From the NCBI GenBank assembly GCA_036426205.1, contig CM071568.1, forward strand, positions 39,606,066 through 39,670,065: a DNA stretch of 64,000 nt, written 5' to 3'. The position numbers were made by a program, and so were the translations under genes. A model generated the notes under the pieces. The model was not told the DNA's origin. It did no database searches and saw only the letters and a list, made by a program, of their open reading frames with translations. Below, piece after piece: positions 42,946 through 53,399 of the stretch; the first letter of the stretch is position 1, and each line of letters begins with the position of its first letter. This DNA comes from Ascaphus truei (Eukaryota; Chordata; Amphibia; Anura; Ascaphidae).

Positions 42946-43984
42946 CATACATAGAAGAGGTGTAATATGTGTTCTAATTACATTTTATTTCCATTGCATT
43001 GCTACTAATTTGCTATTCTTAATTGTTATGTTAATATTGCTTGCTTACGTACCCCACATATGCCTCGAATAGCTATGGTTAGTTTTGTCCACTAGGGACT
43101 GTGCTAAAATCACTGTTTTTTATGCATTAAAAGAGAAACAATAATCTCTGTAGAAGGTAAAGCTCACTTAATACTGTCACTAAATAACATTTGATCCTAA
43201 AAAAGTGAGCAATTCCTACAAAATCGAGCTGATTTACTCTCTGCAAAACGTTTTACTAAAACTAGTCTCAGCATCTCAAGTCGTGTGATTGTTTACAGTT
43301 TTAAAGTATCTGCAGGGATTTAGATGTGTCAATTTCTCCTGCAATTAAATGATCTGCTTCTTAGTGGCAGGAGTCTGACCCACAGCAGGCAAATCACTCA
43401 CATTGATTTTATTACTATGTGAACTGTTTGATTTGTGAAAGTAATGCTGTTTTCCTATAACCTGCAGAATGTAGTTTATTATTAAAATAGGTTATTTATT
43501 GAAAATAAACTACCCATATACAGTAGTACTATTACAATGTTTCCCTTATGTTTATAGCTTGGCCTCATGCAAACTGACACAGCACCATATTCATTGATCT
43601 TAAATAATGGTGAAATAGGAAGTAACTGTGGAGAGGTGTTTGCAGTCCATCATTTCACAGTTTTTATTGCAGGAGTGATGTGAATCAAGTTTTTGGCACT
43701 ACAGTTACTGACTATGTTTACCCTAACTTGATAAGAATCATGACACTGTTTTGTGGAATATTTGGAGCTCAGAATAAAATATAATTTAACCATGTCAGTG
43801 AAATGCTAGAAGATATATGTCTGTCCTTTAACTTGCTGTCTTCTCACACATCCAACTTGATCTGTGTTCTTCTTAGTAGTAGGAATATAATCCATGTAAA
43901 TACTACAGTACCTTTAAATGTAAGCAAGTTCTCAAGATCTCACCAGTCCATTTTTCAGATGTCTCTCCCCCAACATATTACATA
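42946..43984. other. Intron 1, no feature recognised
   Basis: AT-rich non-coding sequence with no repeat or domain noted. Confidence 0.5.
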
Positions 43985-44130
43985 GCTCAGTACAATAGAG
44001 TTGAAGGACAAAAACAATAAAATATCAAACAGTAATATACATTGTTACAGTAGGTAGGGAGGGCCCTGCCCAAAGGAGCATACAATCTATAAGGAAGAGT
44101 AAGTGGAAAGAAAAGGTACAGGGGATACAA
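43985..44130 (-). mobile_element. Antisense L2/SINE tail
   Basis: On the minus strand this contains TAGATTGTATGCTCCTTTGG followed by GCAGGGCCC, equivalent to the TAGATTGTAAGCTC...GGGGCAGGG tail of the family at 13037 and 56104. It is a short, diverged antisense copy. Confidence 0.6.
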
Positions 44131-45061
44131 AGGTTGGTGTGTTTCAGATATCTGCTTGTTAATTGAAGGAGTTGGCATTGGCGGAAGAAATAAGTGGGAT
44201 TGTGCGGAGGTAGAGCACTGAGAGCAGAGAAATGTGAGAAGATGGAAATACTTCAATACACATCTCAAATATCTTATTGAAGACAAATAGCAGAGCAGCT
44301 GTAATATCAGCAAATGGCAGCAAACGGCTGACAACCTCTGGTTGCCACCAAAGGCTATACCGCCTTTGCTGTGACTCGGGAGTTGTTTCTAAGAGCATTT
44401 GAGCTGAAGTGAACACAGCTGAGTAGCAAATAGACCCCCACAGCCGAGATGCAGGGGGGAGCTGCCGACAATATCCATGGCTTTGAAGTTGTGTATCTTT
44501 TCCTCATGATGTTACTGTAGCCCTGTCCATGCTGACTTAGTGGACAGGAGCATATTGGGGAGATTCTCACAACCTTCCTAATTCTCTATTAAATATGTAT
44601 GTTAACCACACTCTTAAATGGATCCACTGAATGATGCATGCATCCTGAATGCAGGCTTAGATACAAATAAAGAAGAGTTCTGATTTTTCTGAAGGATGCA
44701 TTCCCACCTAACATGATGTGAATATTTTCAGTAGTTTTCAGTCAGCAAAAATCTTGATGCACAATAAAGGAAATCTTGAGAACAGATGTAGTAAACCTCA
44801 AACTAGTTTTTTTACCAAAGTATGAGTCGCACTGTACATTGTTGTGCTTTGTACTGTACATTGTTGAACATTGTTGTGCTTTTTGAAGTTGGGGTGTTAG
44901 GCCAACTGTACATTGAAAAGCTATTGAAATCATCTACATTATTTCACAAATGCTAAAAATGACAAACAAAAAAAAAAAACTTCCTGACCATCAATTAATT
45001 CCTATTCCAACATATGCTATCTAGGATGATATGCTTAAAAGGACTTCATTGCTTTACTGCA
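44131..45061. other. Intron 1, no gene recognised
   Basis: Non-coding. A short local repeat (GTACATTGTTGTGCTTT, GTACATTGTTGAACATTG) lies at 44835-44885. Minus-strand frames at 43987-44570 show no domain. Confidence 0.5.
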
Positions 45062-45400
45062 GCGGCAGACTAGCCCATCAGGACACTGGGAAAAGGCCCG
45101 ACGTGTCCATGGGCTGGAGCTACAGCACGCCTGTTGCACCACAGCATGGCCCTGGGCCGCCGCTGCTGCTCTATGCATCGCTGTTACATTGACCCTGTGC
45201 TCTGCTCCACAGCAATTAAACTGATTGCTGGGGGAGAGAGCGGGGCCTCTGTAAGAGAGCAGTCATCCTCCATCAATGCTGTGCCGTCATGTGATGCTGC
45301 GTCGTCATGGTGACATGACATGGCGACATGTTACCATGACAACGTGCCATCACATGACGCCATGACGCCGCACTAGGAGAGCCAGCAGAGAAGTGAAATG
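45062..45400. mobile_element. hAT-like MITE remnant
   Basis: It starts CAGCGGCAGACTAGCCCATC, a CAG-type terminus like other hAT MITEs, and shares the CAATTAAACTGATTGC and GGGAGAG segments with 5380-5690. Clustered CATGACA/TGTCATG motifs (45300-45365) form local hairpins. A matching right end and 8-bp duplication were not found, so the copy is probably truncated. Confidence 0.5.
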
Positions 45401-45532
45401 CCGGGACACATTTCACCTCCAATCCAATTCACCTCCTGCTGTAGTGTTCAGATATGGTCAGAAGTCAAGCAGACCAAATATTCACAAGTAGCTCGCATGT
45501 TTCACGTGGAATGTGAAATCAGACATTTTCTA

Positions 45533-45892
45533 CTGCTGCGGCAGAGTTTATTCGAGCATTTGCCCGTTCTGTGCCGCAGCAGTAGCCTGGCGCGCGCCCG
45601 AGAGTGACGGGCGCGCGCCGAAGCAGCGGAAGAGCGCCCTCCGATCGGGGCGCTCTCCCTACCGCTGCCGGGTCCGCCGGGTCCCCCGGAACCCCCTGCC
45701 GCTGTCCCGCGATCGCGGGACACCAGGGCTCCCTCGGGGAGCCCCTGGACGCGCGTGCAGGGGGCGCACGCTCCAGAAGACGCGTGACCGCGAGTCTATG
45801 ACGCGCGGCACGCCGAGGGGCGGCCACTAGCAAGCCGGGAGATTTCCCGGCTTGCGGTACCGACCACACTCGAATAAAGTGTGTCGGTACTG
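45533..45892 (+). mobile_element. 360-bp hairpin-ended MITE, copy A (TTTATTCGAG family)
   Basis: TA flanks both sides (45531-45532 and 45893-45894). The ends read CTGCTGCGGCAGAGTTTATT on the left and, on the minus strand, CAGTACCGACACACTTTATT on the right, each followed by CGAG. Only part of each 24-base terminus is conserved, but each terminus pairs with a second local segment to form its own hairpin: CTGCTGCGGCA with TGCCGCAGCAG, and CCGACCACAC with GTGTGTCGG, placing the conserved TTTATTCGAG in the loop. Further internal palindromes include GTCCCGCGATCGCGGGAC and AAGCCGGGAGATTTCCCGGC. It has no coding capacity and is much more GC-rich than its surroundings. Duplication of TA suggests mobilisation by a Tc1/mariner-type enzyme. 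Confidence 0.85.
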
Positions 45893-47812
45893 TAAGTTAT
45901 CTTGAAAGGCTGAATCGAGTAAAACGGCAGATTTTTGAGTATGTGAAGTGAGGTAAGAGGCATACTTTTATACAACAGATCCGCACAACACCAGACACAC
46001 AGATACTACGCTTTGACCACTTTTAGAACATTTGTTTCCTATCTGTGAGAGTGCTAGATGTGTGTCTGCATTGTTGTGTGATAATACATCAAGTAATACA
46101 TATGTAATGTTGGAATGCGATGTGAGAAGAAGCTGTACGCTTGCATTTTGTGTTTGTCCTAACATAACAAGACATAGTAGAAGCTTGCCAAGGGGGCTTT
46201 TTGGTGATGAAATTTGGAGTTCTGCTTTGCTACATGTTTCCTGTTACTGAAAACAATATCATCACTAGCAGTGACTTTATCATTATAATGTGATGATGCA
46301 GCTACATCAGTTAATAGCAAAATATTCAGGCGCATGTTAACCAAGTAGTGATATTCCACAAGACACTCAGGTGAAAACGTCATTAGATGTCTTCAGGTCT
46401 TGTGGAATAGCACTGCTTAGTAAATGTGGCCATCTGTGGGTTTTCAGACTACATTTTTATTCTCCTTTTCATCGTAAAAATCCTCTCCCTGTCCCATCAA
46501 TATTTTACAGAACTGGGCAAACAGAAACAATATATAAAGAAAACAACAAATCTGTGTCCAGGGACACCTGCTGCAAGACTCAAACTACAGCAACTTCAGC
46601 CCCCAAAATATGGGTGTTAGTAAATCATGTGACAACGGGACAATGAACAGACACAAGGGAAAATGCGGGCACACTGTAAAATGCAAACGTAGTTTGCCTG
46701 CTGGTGCTCCAATTACAAGGACACATAAGGTCCCAAAAGATCAGCAGTGAAGATACAATTGAGATGGGCACACGGTTTCAGCTGTGTGAACCAGCCTTTA
46801 TCTAGGTGAGGGCAACCTTAATAAAGGCTGTATCACACGGCCGAAACGTTGGAGTTCTTGGCACAATAAATTCTGATTATAAGCCAGTCTGTTTGTCCAT
46901 CCCATTTTCATCTTCACAATGTGACAATTGGGGCAATATGGGTGTTTGTATATCATGTGTTATCAGTACAATGTAAAAATCTGGTACTCCTTCAACATAT
47001 CTTTTTACTCTTTTTTTCAAAACAAAGTTCTTTCTTATTTGTTAATGGAAGAAAAAGAGCTGGAGGTGAAAGAAACATAGAGAATATAATAGAAATACAG
47101 CAAAAGGCAGTCAAAAAATCTAAAAGCAGGTCTGTCCATTGAATTATGGTAAAAGTAACCTTTGTCAGAGATCAGATAGTTTACATTTCCAGATCTGGCT
47201 GTCATCATGTAACAGACTTGGAACTTACTCAATGAGACATCATGTGGACTCGCCACGGACCAAAATAGGAGATATTTAATATACAGAACATTTAGAACTA
47301 TTACATCTCCTGGTAATTGCATTCCTCGTGTTGTATTTAGGCATCTGAACCAAGGAGATGACACAAAATATTTTTCCTTACATTCCTAACAAACAAATTC
47401 TGTTTTATTTTATGCTTGTGAAAGAAGCAAGGTAGAAAATACAGTACAAAGGAGTCAGGGTAATCAGAATTCCAGAGTTGATTAAGAAGATGCTCTAGGA
47501 ATCAGTTTAGCATCCATCAAAAATGTTTATGCAACAGAACATTGTCATGTACCTCATAGCTGTGAACTGTAGAGCAGGAGGAAAAGCAAAGATAAATGAT
47601 GACAAATAATCCCTGTCGGAACATATTATAAAATATACTTTTAGTTAATATAGTTGAGAATTGTAAATGTTAAGTAATTGTAAACCGGATATCTTATTGT
47701 GGCTCTCTAGTATTACTGTATGCTGGAGTAAAAATAAACATAGAAAGGCTCAAAACTATCTTCATGGGTAAATTGTAACTTTGGTAAAAGCTAAGATAAA
47801 GTTAATTTAGGA

Positions 47813-47843
<31 letters not shown>

Positions 47844-47877
47844 AGCAGAAAATAGCCGTGTTAGTCCAGTTGCGATA
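45893..47877. other. Intron 1, no gene recognised
   Basis: Mostly AT-rich. A retroposon-like tail at about 46770-46920 contains GGCCGAAACGTTGGAGTTCT and AATAAATTCTGATTATAAGC. A TA microsatellite lies at 47819-47842. No protein domain is visible. Confidence 0.5.
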
Positions 47878-48433
47878 GTGCAGAATAAATGAGTTCTTCA
47901 GTATTAGGTGATACCTTTTTTATTGGACTAACAATTTATGTCATAGGACAAGCTTTCGAGAGTTCTCCTCTCTTCTTCAGGTCAAGCAAAATCCTCAATG
48001 GAATGTTTAAACGCACCCAAGAACGGAAAACATTTGAACTCAGAATGATAAGACTCCTTGACACCAAACCCAAAGGACTTAATGCGGACATGGGTTTTCT
48101 CACACCCTATCAAAATTGTTTGTAATTATCCTGCTTGCCTCAATTCTTATCCACACTTTCTCTCCCCCCCAGCATCCCTTCCCCTCCCCACCTTTCTTTG
48201 ACACTGTCCCCTGGCTTCAAACACTTAACACCCTACCTTATCTACAGTAAATATCTGTTGTTTTTTTTCCCCCTCTCTCTACACTGCTTTAGCCATTGAA
48301 TCCTTTGTATATCAGTATTGCTTGACCTGAAGAAGAGAGGAGAACTCTCGAAAGCTTGTCCTATGACATAAATTGTTAGTCCAATAAAAAAGGTATCACC
48401 TAATACTGAAGAACTCATTTATTCTGCACAATA
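47878..48433. repeat. Inverted repeat with ~115-base arms (retroposon tail pair)
   Basis: The arm at 47878-48000 (TGCAGAATAAATGAGTTCTT, TTTTTTATTGGACTAAC, CAAGCTTTCGAGAGTTCTCC) is almost exactly mirrored at 48320-48433. The ~320-base spacer is not inverted; part of it is C/T-rich. Related segments with TTTTATTGRACCAAC and CAAGCTTTNGA occur at 42575. It looks like two head-to-head copies of one retroposon tail, or a PLE-style inverted insertion. Confidence 0.85.
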
Positions 48434-48443
48434 TATATATATA

Positions 48444-48803
48444 CACTGCCGACACAGTTTATCCGAGTGCGGCTCATTCCGCAAGCCGGGAAATGTCCCG
48501 GCTTGCGAGCCGCACTCCCTCAGCATGCCGCGCATCACCGATGCGCGGTCACGCATCATCGGGTTTCAGCGCCCCCTGCACGCGCGTCCAGGGCTCCCCG
48601 AGGGAGCCCTGGTGTCCCGCGATGTGGGGGACGGCGGCAGGGGGTTCCGGGGGACCCGGCGGACCCGGCAGCGGTAGGGAGAGCGCCCCGATCGGAGGGC
48701 GGTCTTCCGCTGCTTCGGCGCGCGCCCGTCACCCTGCGGCGCGCGCCAGGATACTGCTGCGGCCAAGAACGGGCAAATGCTCGAATAAACTTGGCCGCAG
48801 CAG
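48444..48803 (-). mobile_element. 360-bp hairpin-ended MITE, copy B (TTTATTCGAG family)
   Basis: This is the inverted relative of copy A, of identical length, flanked by TA (48442-48443 and 48804-48805) within an AT microsatellite. The left end CACTGCCGACACAGTTTATC corresponds to copy A's right end. The right end on the minus strand, CTGCTGCGGCCAAGTTTATT, corresponds to copy A's left end. The internal AAGCCGGGAAATGTCCCGGC hairpin and the GGGGGACCCGGCGGACCCGG segment are shared. The right terminus folds as ACTGCTGCGGCCAAG with CTTGGCCGCAGCAGT. Copies A and B differ mainly by substitutions. Confidence 0.88.
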
Positions 48804-49169
48804 TATATATATATATTTTTTTTTTTTTTTTCATGTTAAGGTTTGTTTAGATACATATTTGCAGATTGAAACAACTACTTTATGAACAGCGCACAGATCA
48901 TGTTTAGTGGAATACTCATACAGTATAATGGAAAACAGCAGGATTTTCATTTTATAAAATATTTCCACCAAATGTATTTTTCCTCGTAAACATTTTGTAA
49001 ATAAATACATATGTGAAAGGGTTGCACAAATATACACACAGTACTGTACACAAGAATATCTTAGCTTCAAAGGACTGCACATTAGTTGAAAGCAAACAAA
49101 GCAATAAACATAAAACCATTTAATTTGCTTAGTACTGCAAATTTAATCTGCATTATACAAACATGTCAT
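48804..49169. other. Intron 1, no feature recognised
   Basis: AT and T runs at 48805-48832, then AT-rich non-coding sequence. Confidence 0.5.
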
Positions 49170-49700
49170 AACTACCCCCAGCGCCATATTAAGGGGCGAG
49201 CTGGTCGGGCACTTGCCCGGGGTGTCAGCCCTGGCATCATCTGTAAATGTCAGAGTCCTCTGCAGCCTCGTCAATGTCAAAGGACATTTAAAGATGGAGC
49301 GTCGGAGTGGCGGTGTATGCGGGACTCGTAGTGGCAGCAGCAAGGGACAGTGATATTGACGAGGGTGCTCGGCCACGCGGGACATTGAGAGATTGGTGGT
49401 GGCGTGGGACAGTGCGCTCAGGACCTGTCCCGTGCCGCTGCTCCGTCAATGTCCCGTGTGGCCGGGCGCCTTCATCAATGTCAGTGTCCCTTGCTGCTGC
49501 TGCTGCCGCCGTTCCGAGTTCGGCGCCTGCCGCTCAGAAGCACCATCTTTGAATGTCTCTTGCTCAGACATTAAAAAATGGCCCAGGAGCACCCACGCAT
49601 GGGGAAAAAGGCAAGATTTTTGCAATAAATGAATAAAAAGTGGACTTGTGTGCACGCACCCAAGTGTGTGCACTGGTGCGCTAGGCGTGGGTAATTTACT
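49170..49700. repeat. Foldback with a hAT-like left end
   Basis: It starts CAGCGCCATATTAAGGGGCG. An arm at about 49285-49395 (CATTTAAAGATGG, GCAGCAGCAAGGGACAGTGA, GGCCACGCGGGACATTGA) is mirrored at about 49442-49580 (TCAATGTCCCGTGTGGCCGG, GTGTCCCTTGCTGCTGCTGC, CCATCTTTGAATG). The frames within are reflections of the repeat. The right boundary is uncertain. Confidence 0.7.
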
Positions 49701-50139
49701 AGTGGATTTTAAACTGTCATAGATGTATGATGTTCGTGATAATGCATATTGGCCATACTAGTAGATTCCTATAAAACTTTAGCCCAGTGTTCTTAAATCT
49801 AGATAGACTTAATATAAACCATACATTTAAAAAAAAAAAAACATAAATAAGAAACATTAAAAGATATCCTAAATTCAAAATGCAATCAAGTTCTAGCATA
49901 ACAAAACACTGATAAATATGTCCCTACAGATGCAGATTTGCAGCAAACACACAAATAGGTTTTAAAGATCAACCCTTCATGTGCCTACAGATTGTATCCA
50001 CATGAAGATGATGTTGCAAATAAGGGGATACAAAGTGTAACTGTATAGTAGTCTCTTGAGTGAGTCTTGTATTGTGAAGGGTATTGACCCAATTCAGCCC
50101 CAAATGCCAGGATGCCAATCCTCTTCAATAGAACCACAA
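49701..50139. other. Intron 1, no feature recognised
   Basis: AT-rich non-coding sequence. Confidence 0.5.
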
Positions 50140-50800
50140 AAACAGAAAAAAATAGGGAGCGCAAGAAAATGTAAAATATCTATAATACAGTATATATATA
50201 TATTCAATCAATAATTAACAATATTAAAACTCAACTGTGCACTCACACAAAGAGATAGTAAATAAATGAATGAAAAAAATAATACAATTGTATATTGCCT
50301 TATGATACAAGTCTCCGTTCTCCCCTCTCCTGTATGGGTAGTCTGCCAATAGTCCTGTAGTCAGGGTTCAGTGTCCAGGACCCGCTGGATGCCTTCCTCC
50401 TTGGGTTGGAGGTGATGGTCGCTTGCGAGCTGAGGACCCCTGTTGGTATGCAGCGGTCCCAGTTCAGCTCCACAAAGTCCCCCCTTCCTCCGACCGGCAT
50501 TCCGATTGATGCGGGACACTCCTGGAAGTGATGTCACTGTCCCAGAAATGTTGCTTGCTCTGCCTACGTTCCACTGGCGCTATGCGTTCCACTGGTGCTT
50601 CAGACGCACCACGGAATATACAGGATACTGGTAACAGGGAGAAGACTATGGGGAGATTCTATAGTCACTATGCTGCTGCTGCAGCTCAACTCCAACGCGT
50701 TCCCCACCTACTGTCTTTTCGTCATGGATTGTCTGCATCTGCCTCGGATCCTTCCTTTAAGCGGGCTAAATCAATTAATCACCTGTTTCATGTTTTCATT
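50140..50800 (-). mobile_element. Possible antisense PLE terminal repeat
   Basis: On the minus strand the segment contains GACGAAAAGACAG followed by GGGGAACGCGTTGGAGTTGA near 50680-50725, recalling the (c)gaaac/acgcgt motif of PLE terminal repeats at 60215-60240. This is followed by a GC-rich part with CAGTGACATCACTTCC, then AT-rich sequence. No protein is encoded. The resemblance is short, so the call is tentative. Confidence 0.4.
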
Positions 50801-52150
50801 AATTAATTGATTCACAAAAAGGCATATTGTTTAGCTAATTCCCAGTGTATTTGCAATTGCGTTTTGGTATTATAATTTTTTCTCATATATTTTATATTAT
50901 CTGAGTCAATCAGTCCATAGCCTAGTTAATGTGTCATAACTGAATTTGCCTATTTGTGTCCTTCATAAAGGATTGGAATAAATTTGCTTATATATAAATA
51001 AAAATATATAATTTTATGAATAAACATTTCTCCCTCAATTTCTTCTTTTCTGTAATATTTTTTAAGTTATTATTAGTACCATCCATATTCAATTTGTTTC
51101 ATTTTGATTAATTCAATATGAATACCTAAATTCACCATTGCTACAATAGACATAGCTAAAATATAGGTAAAAATATGGGAGGAACAGGCATCTATCCGTG
51201 GTTTTTATGATGATTCTACACATAGTACAGATAAATAACAAAATACAACAGGGGATCGGACAAAAATTATGATTCCAACAATTAATAAGGATTCAAAACA
51301 CTTCAATAGATTATAATGATATTTCTCAATACATAAATACATAAATATGCTTTATAAAACAATTGAACCAAGTAATGAGATATTCTGGTGTTTTCTAAAA
51401 CCTTCCTTCCGGCTTATCATTACGTGAACCTTGTTGTATATTATTTAATGTGATTAATAATATTTGTTCATCTCTCCTTATTAGCTTACTTCTTACACAT
51501 TTTAAAAAATATATCTTTAACCTTTTTAATAATATCATATTCATAATTGTATCTATATTTAAACGTATAATACTAGTAATAAATCGAGTAAAAAGTTGTC
51601 AAATGTTAAAAATGAAAAAACACCAAAACATAAAAATATTAAATGGAAATATAATTATAAGAACATTGATATTATATGTTAAGACTTAAAGATTACCATT
51701 AATAAAATAAATTAAAACACCAAATTGAATCACTAAATGTTTTATATTCATTAGATGACACTCAAAACTGGGTATTGGTCCAATGAACATGCATTAGATT
51801 GTGAATATCCTTTATTTGTATACCTCAAAGACTCTGGAAGGCCATTAAGTCTAATTATTCATTTACTGTAGGCCATCAGGATACAGAGTTTACAACTTAA
51901 ATATCCAATAGGTTTATTGTCTTCTCTGTTTCCCCAGTCTATCACCTCTCATGGAGCTTGGTTTAATCTGTTCAATAGCCATAATAGTGAGGCTACTAGG
52001 ATCTTTATTATGTCTGTATAAGAAGTGAGCAATATCATTAATAGAGACTCCTGAGCAGTATACAGTATCTGATAGTGAATTGTTTAGGAACCATGTTTTT
52101 TTTAGGAAAAATGTGATGGTGTTCAGATATCTCAATATATGGTGTTATTG
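50801..52150. other. Intron 1, very AT-rich, no gene recognised
   Basis: Strongly A/T-rich sequence with short frames of low complexity (for example 51450-51689). No motif on either strand. Confidence 0.55.
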
Positions 52151-52158
52151 TACTATGG

Positions 52159-52487
52159 CAGGGGCCCAAACTTTTTTCCCTGCGCCCCCCGGCCGGCGGT
52201 CACCTCACCCCCGCGTCCCCCTGACACCCACTTATCTCGGCTCCGATGTTGGCTCCGGCGTCATGACGCCGTGTTGCCTTAGCAACGTGACATCACATGA
52301 CCTCGCGGCGTCATTTGATGCCATGTTGCCATGGCGAAGTGTGTGGAGCCAAGGTAAGTAAAGGTTTACAGAGGCCCTGCAACTCCCCCGGCACTTAATT
52401 TAAGTGCATTCGGGAAGCGCGTGGGGCCTCTGTAAACCGTGCGCCCACCTGCAGGCAGTCTTGCGCCCCCCAGTTTGCACACCACTG
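52159..52487. mobile_element. 329-bp hAT-type MITE with exact 8-bp duplication
   Basis: TACTATGG is present at 52151-52158 and 52488-52495. The ends begin CAGGGGCCCAAACTTTTTTC on the left and, on the minus strand, CAGTGGTGTGCAAACTGGGG on the right, each followed by a GCGC-rich stretch, as expected for imperfect hAT termini. The interior holds CATGACGCC/GGCGTCAT motifs but no coding sequence. Confidence 0.9.
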
Positions 52488-52599
52488 TACTATGGAACCA
52501 TTCTATGAAAATCTTGGGTACAGTATGAAAGCAGTTATGCTGATTTGCGGATTCTAGTGGCAAAAAAATACTATATACAGACGAGACCACGAGTATTCT

Positions 52600-52810
52600 A
52601 AAGCTTGCCTTAAACTAGCCCTGTTACATTCTCGGTATGTGCTGGGTGTAGCCTGGCTAGTTTAAGGCAAGTTTAAGGCATTTCTGCATTGACTAATGAC
52701 CCATAGGAATGGGACTGCCAGGGACCCCCGCTGTTAATCTGATGGGCCATTATATATGCAGAAATGCTGGGTCTAGTTTAAGGCAAGTTTAAGGCATGTA
52801 CCTGGGTGAA
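52600..52810. repeat. Small foldback/duplicated repeat (TAGTTTAAGGCAAG)
   Basis: CTTGCCTTAAACTAGCC at 52604 is inverted at 52654 (GGCTAGTTTAAGGCAAG). CTAGTTTAAGGCAAGTTTAA occurs twice directly (about 52656 and 52775). CATTTCTGCAT/ATGCAGAAATG adds a second inverted pair. Confidence 0.75.
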
Positions 52811-53399
52811 CCTGGATCTTTTTGGCGATTGCAACTGGTTTGTGTTAGAATAACCGTGGGCACTACAGTAACCCCACTGATGTTTGTCATCAGCACATTT
52901 AGGAGATTCAGGGGAACAAGATTTGATATTCTTCCATTACTACACTGAGCTTGCATAAAAAATCTTGATATGGAATCTGAAGCCTGTGCAAATTTATGAT
53001 ACAAATACCATATAAAGATTGTGTCTAGATAGATCCCCATGTGGGGAAAGGTATGTTACCCTTATTTTTAAAATGCTTTTTCTATGGTATTTTTCTCGAG
53101 TGTCATTTTTCCACGTCAAAAAATATTTGTACCTTTCGCATCTTTATCTTGTTAACAAGTAAGTTGGTGCATAAAAAAGTGACAAAAATCCTCCACTGTA
53201 CAATGTACTGAACAAGAATGACACAGAATAATTTTAAGTGAGTTCACACACTGTATATTGCATGGGACAGGTTCACAAACCTGCCTTACACCATAATTGC
53301 ACAGCACATCGTGTTTCCACTGCACTGTGAGTGTTCATTTGCATGTTATTAACCAGAATCCTTTGCTGCAGTGAAAGCACGGTATGCTGTGATTATCGG
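52811..53399. other. Intron 1, no gene recognised
   Basis: Non-coding sequence leading into the L2 LINE. Confidence 0.5.

Noticed and set aside
43987..44334. 115-residue minus-strand frame as a host gene
   Set aside because: Its right part is the antisense L2/SINE tail and the rest lacks any motif.
45513..45869. Arginine- and proline-rich frames of about 105-116 residues
   Set aside because: They coincide exactly with MITE copy A. Equivalent frames appear in copy B at 48467-48885 on both strands, so they belong to the MITE.
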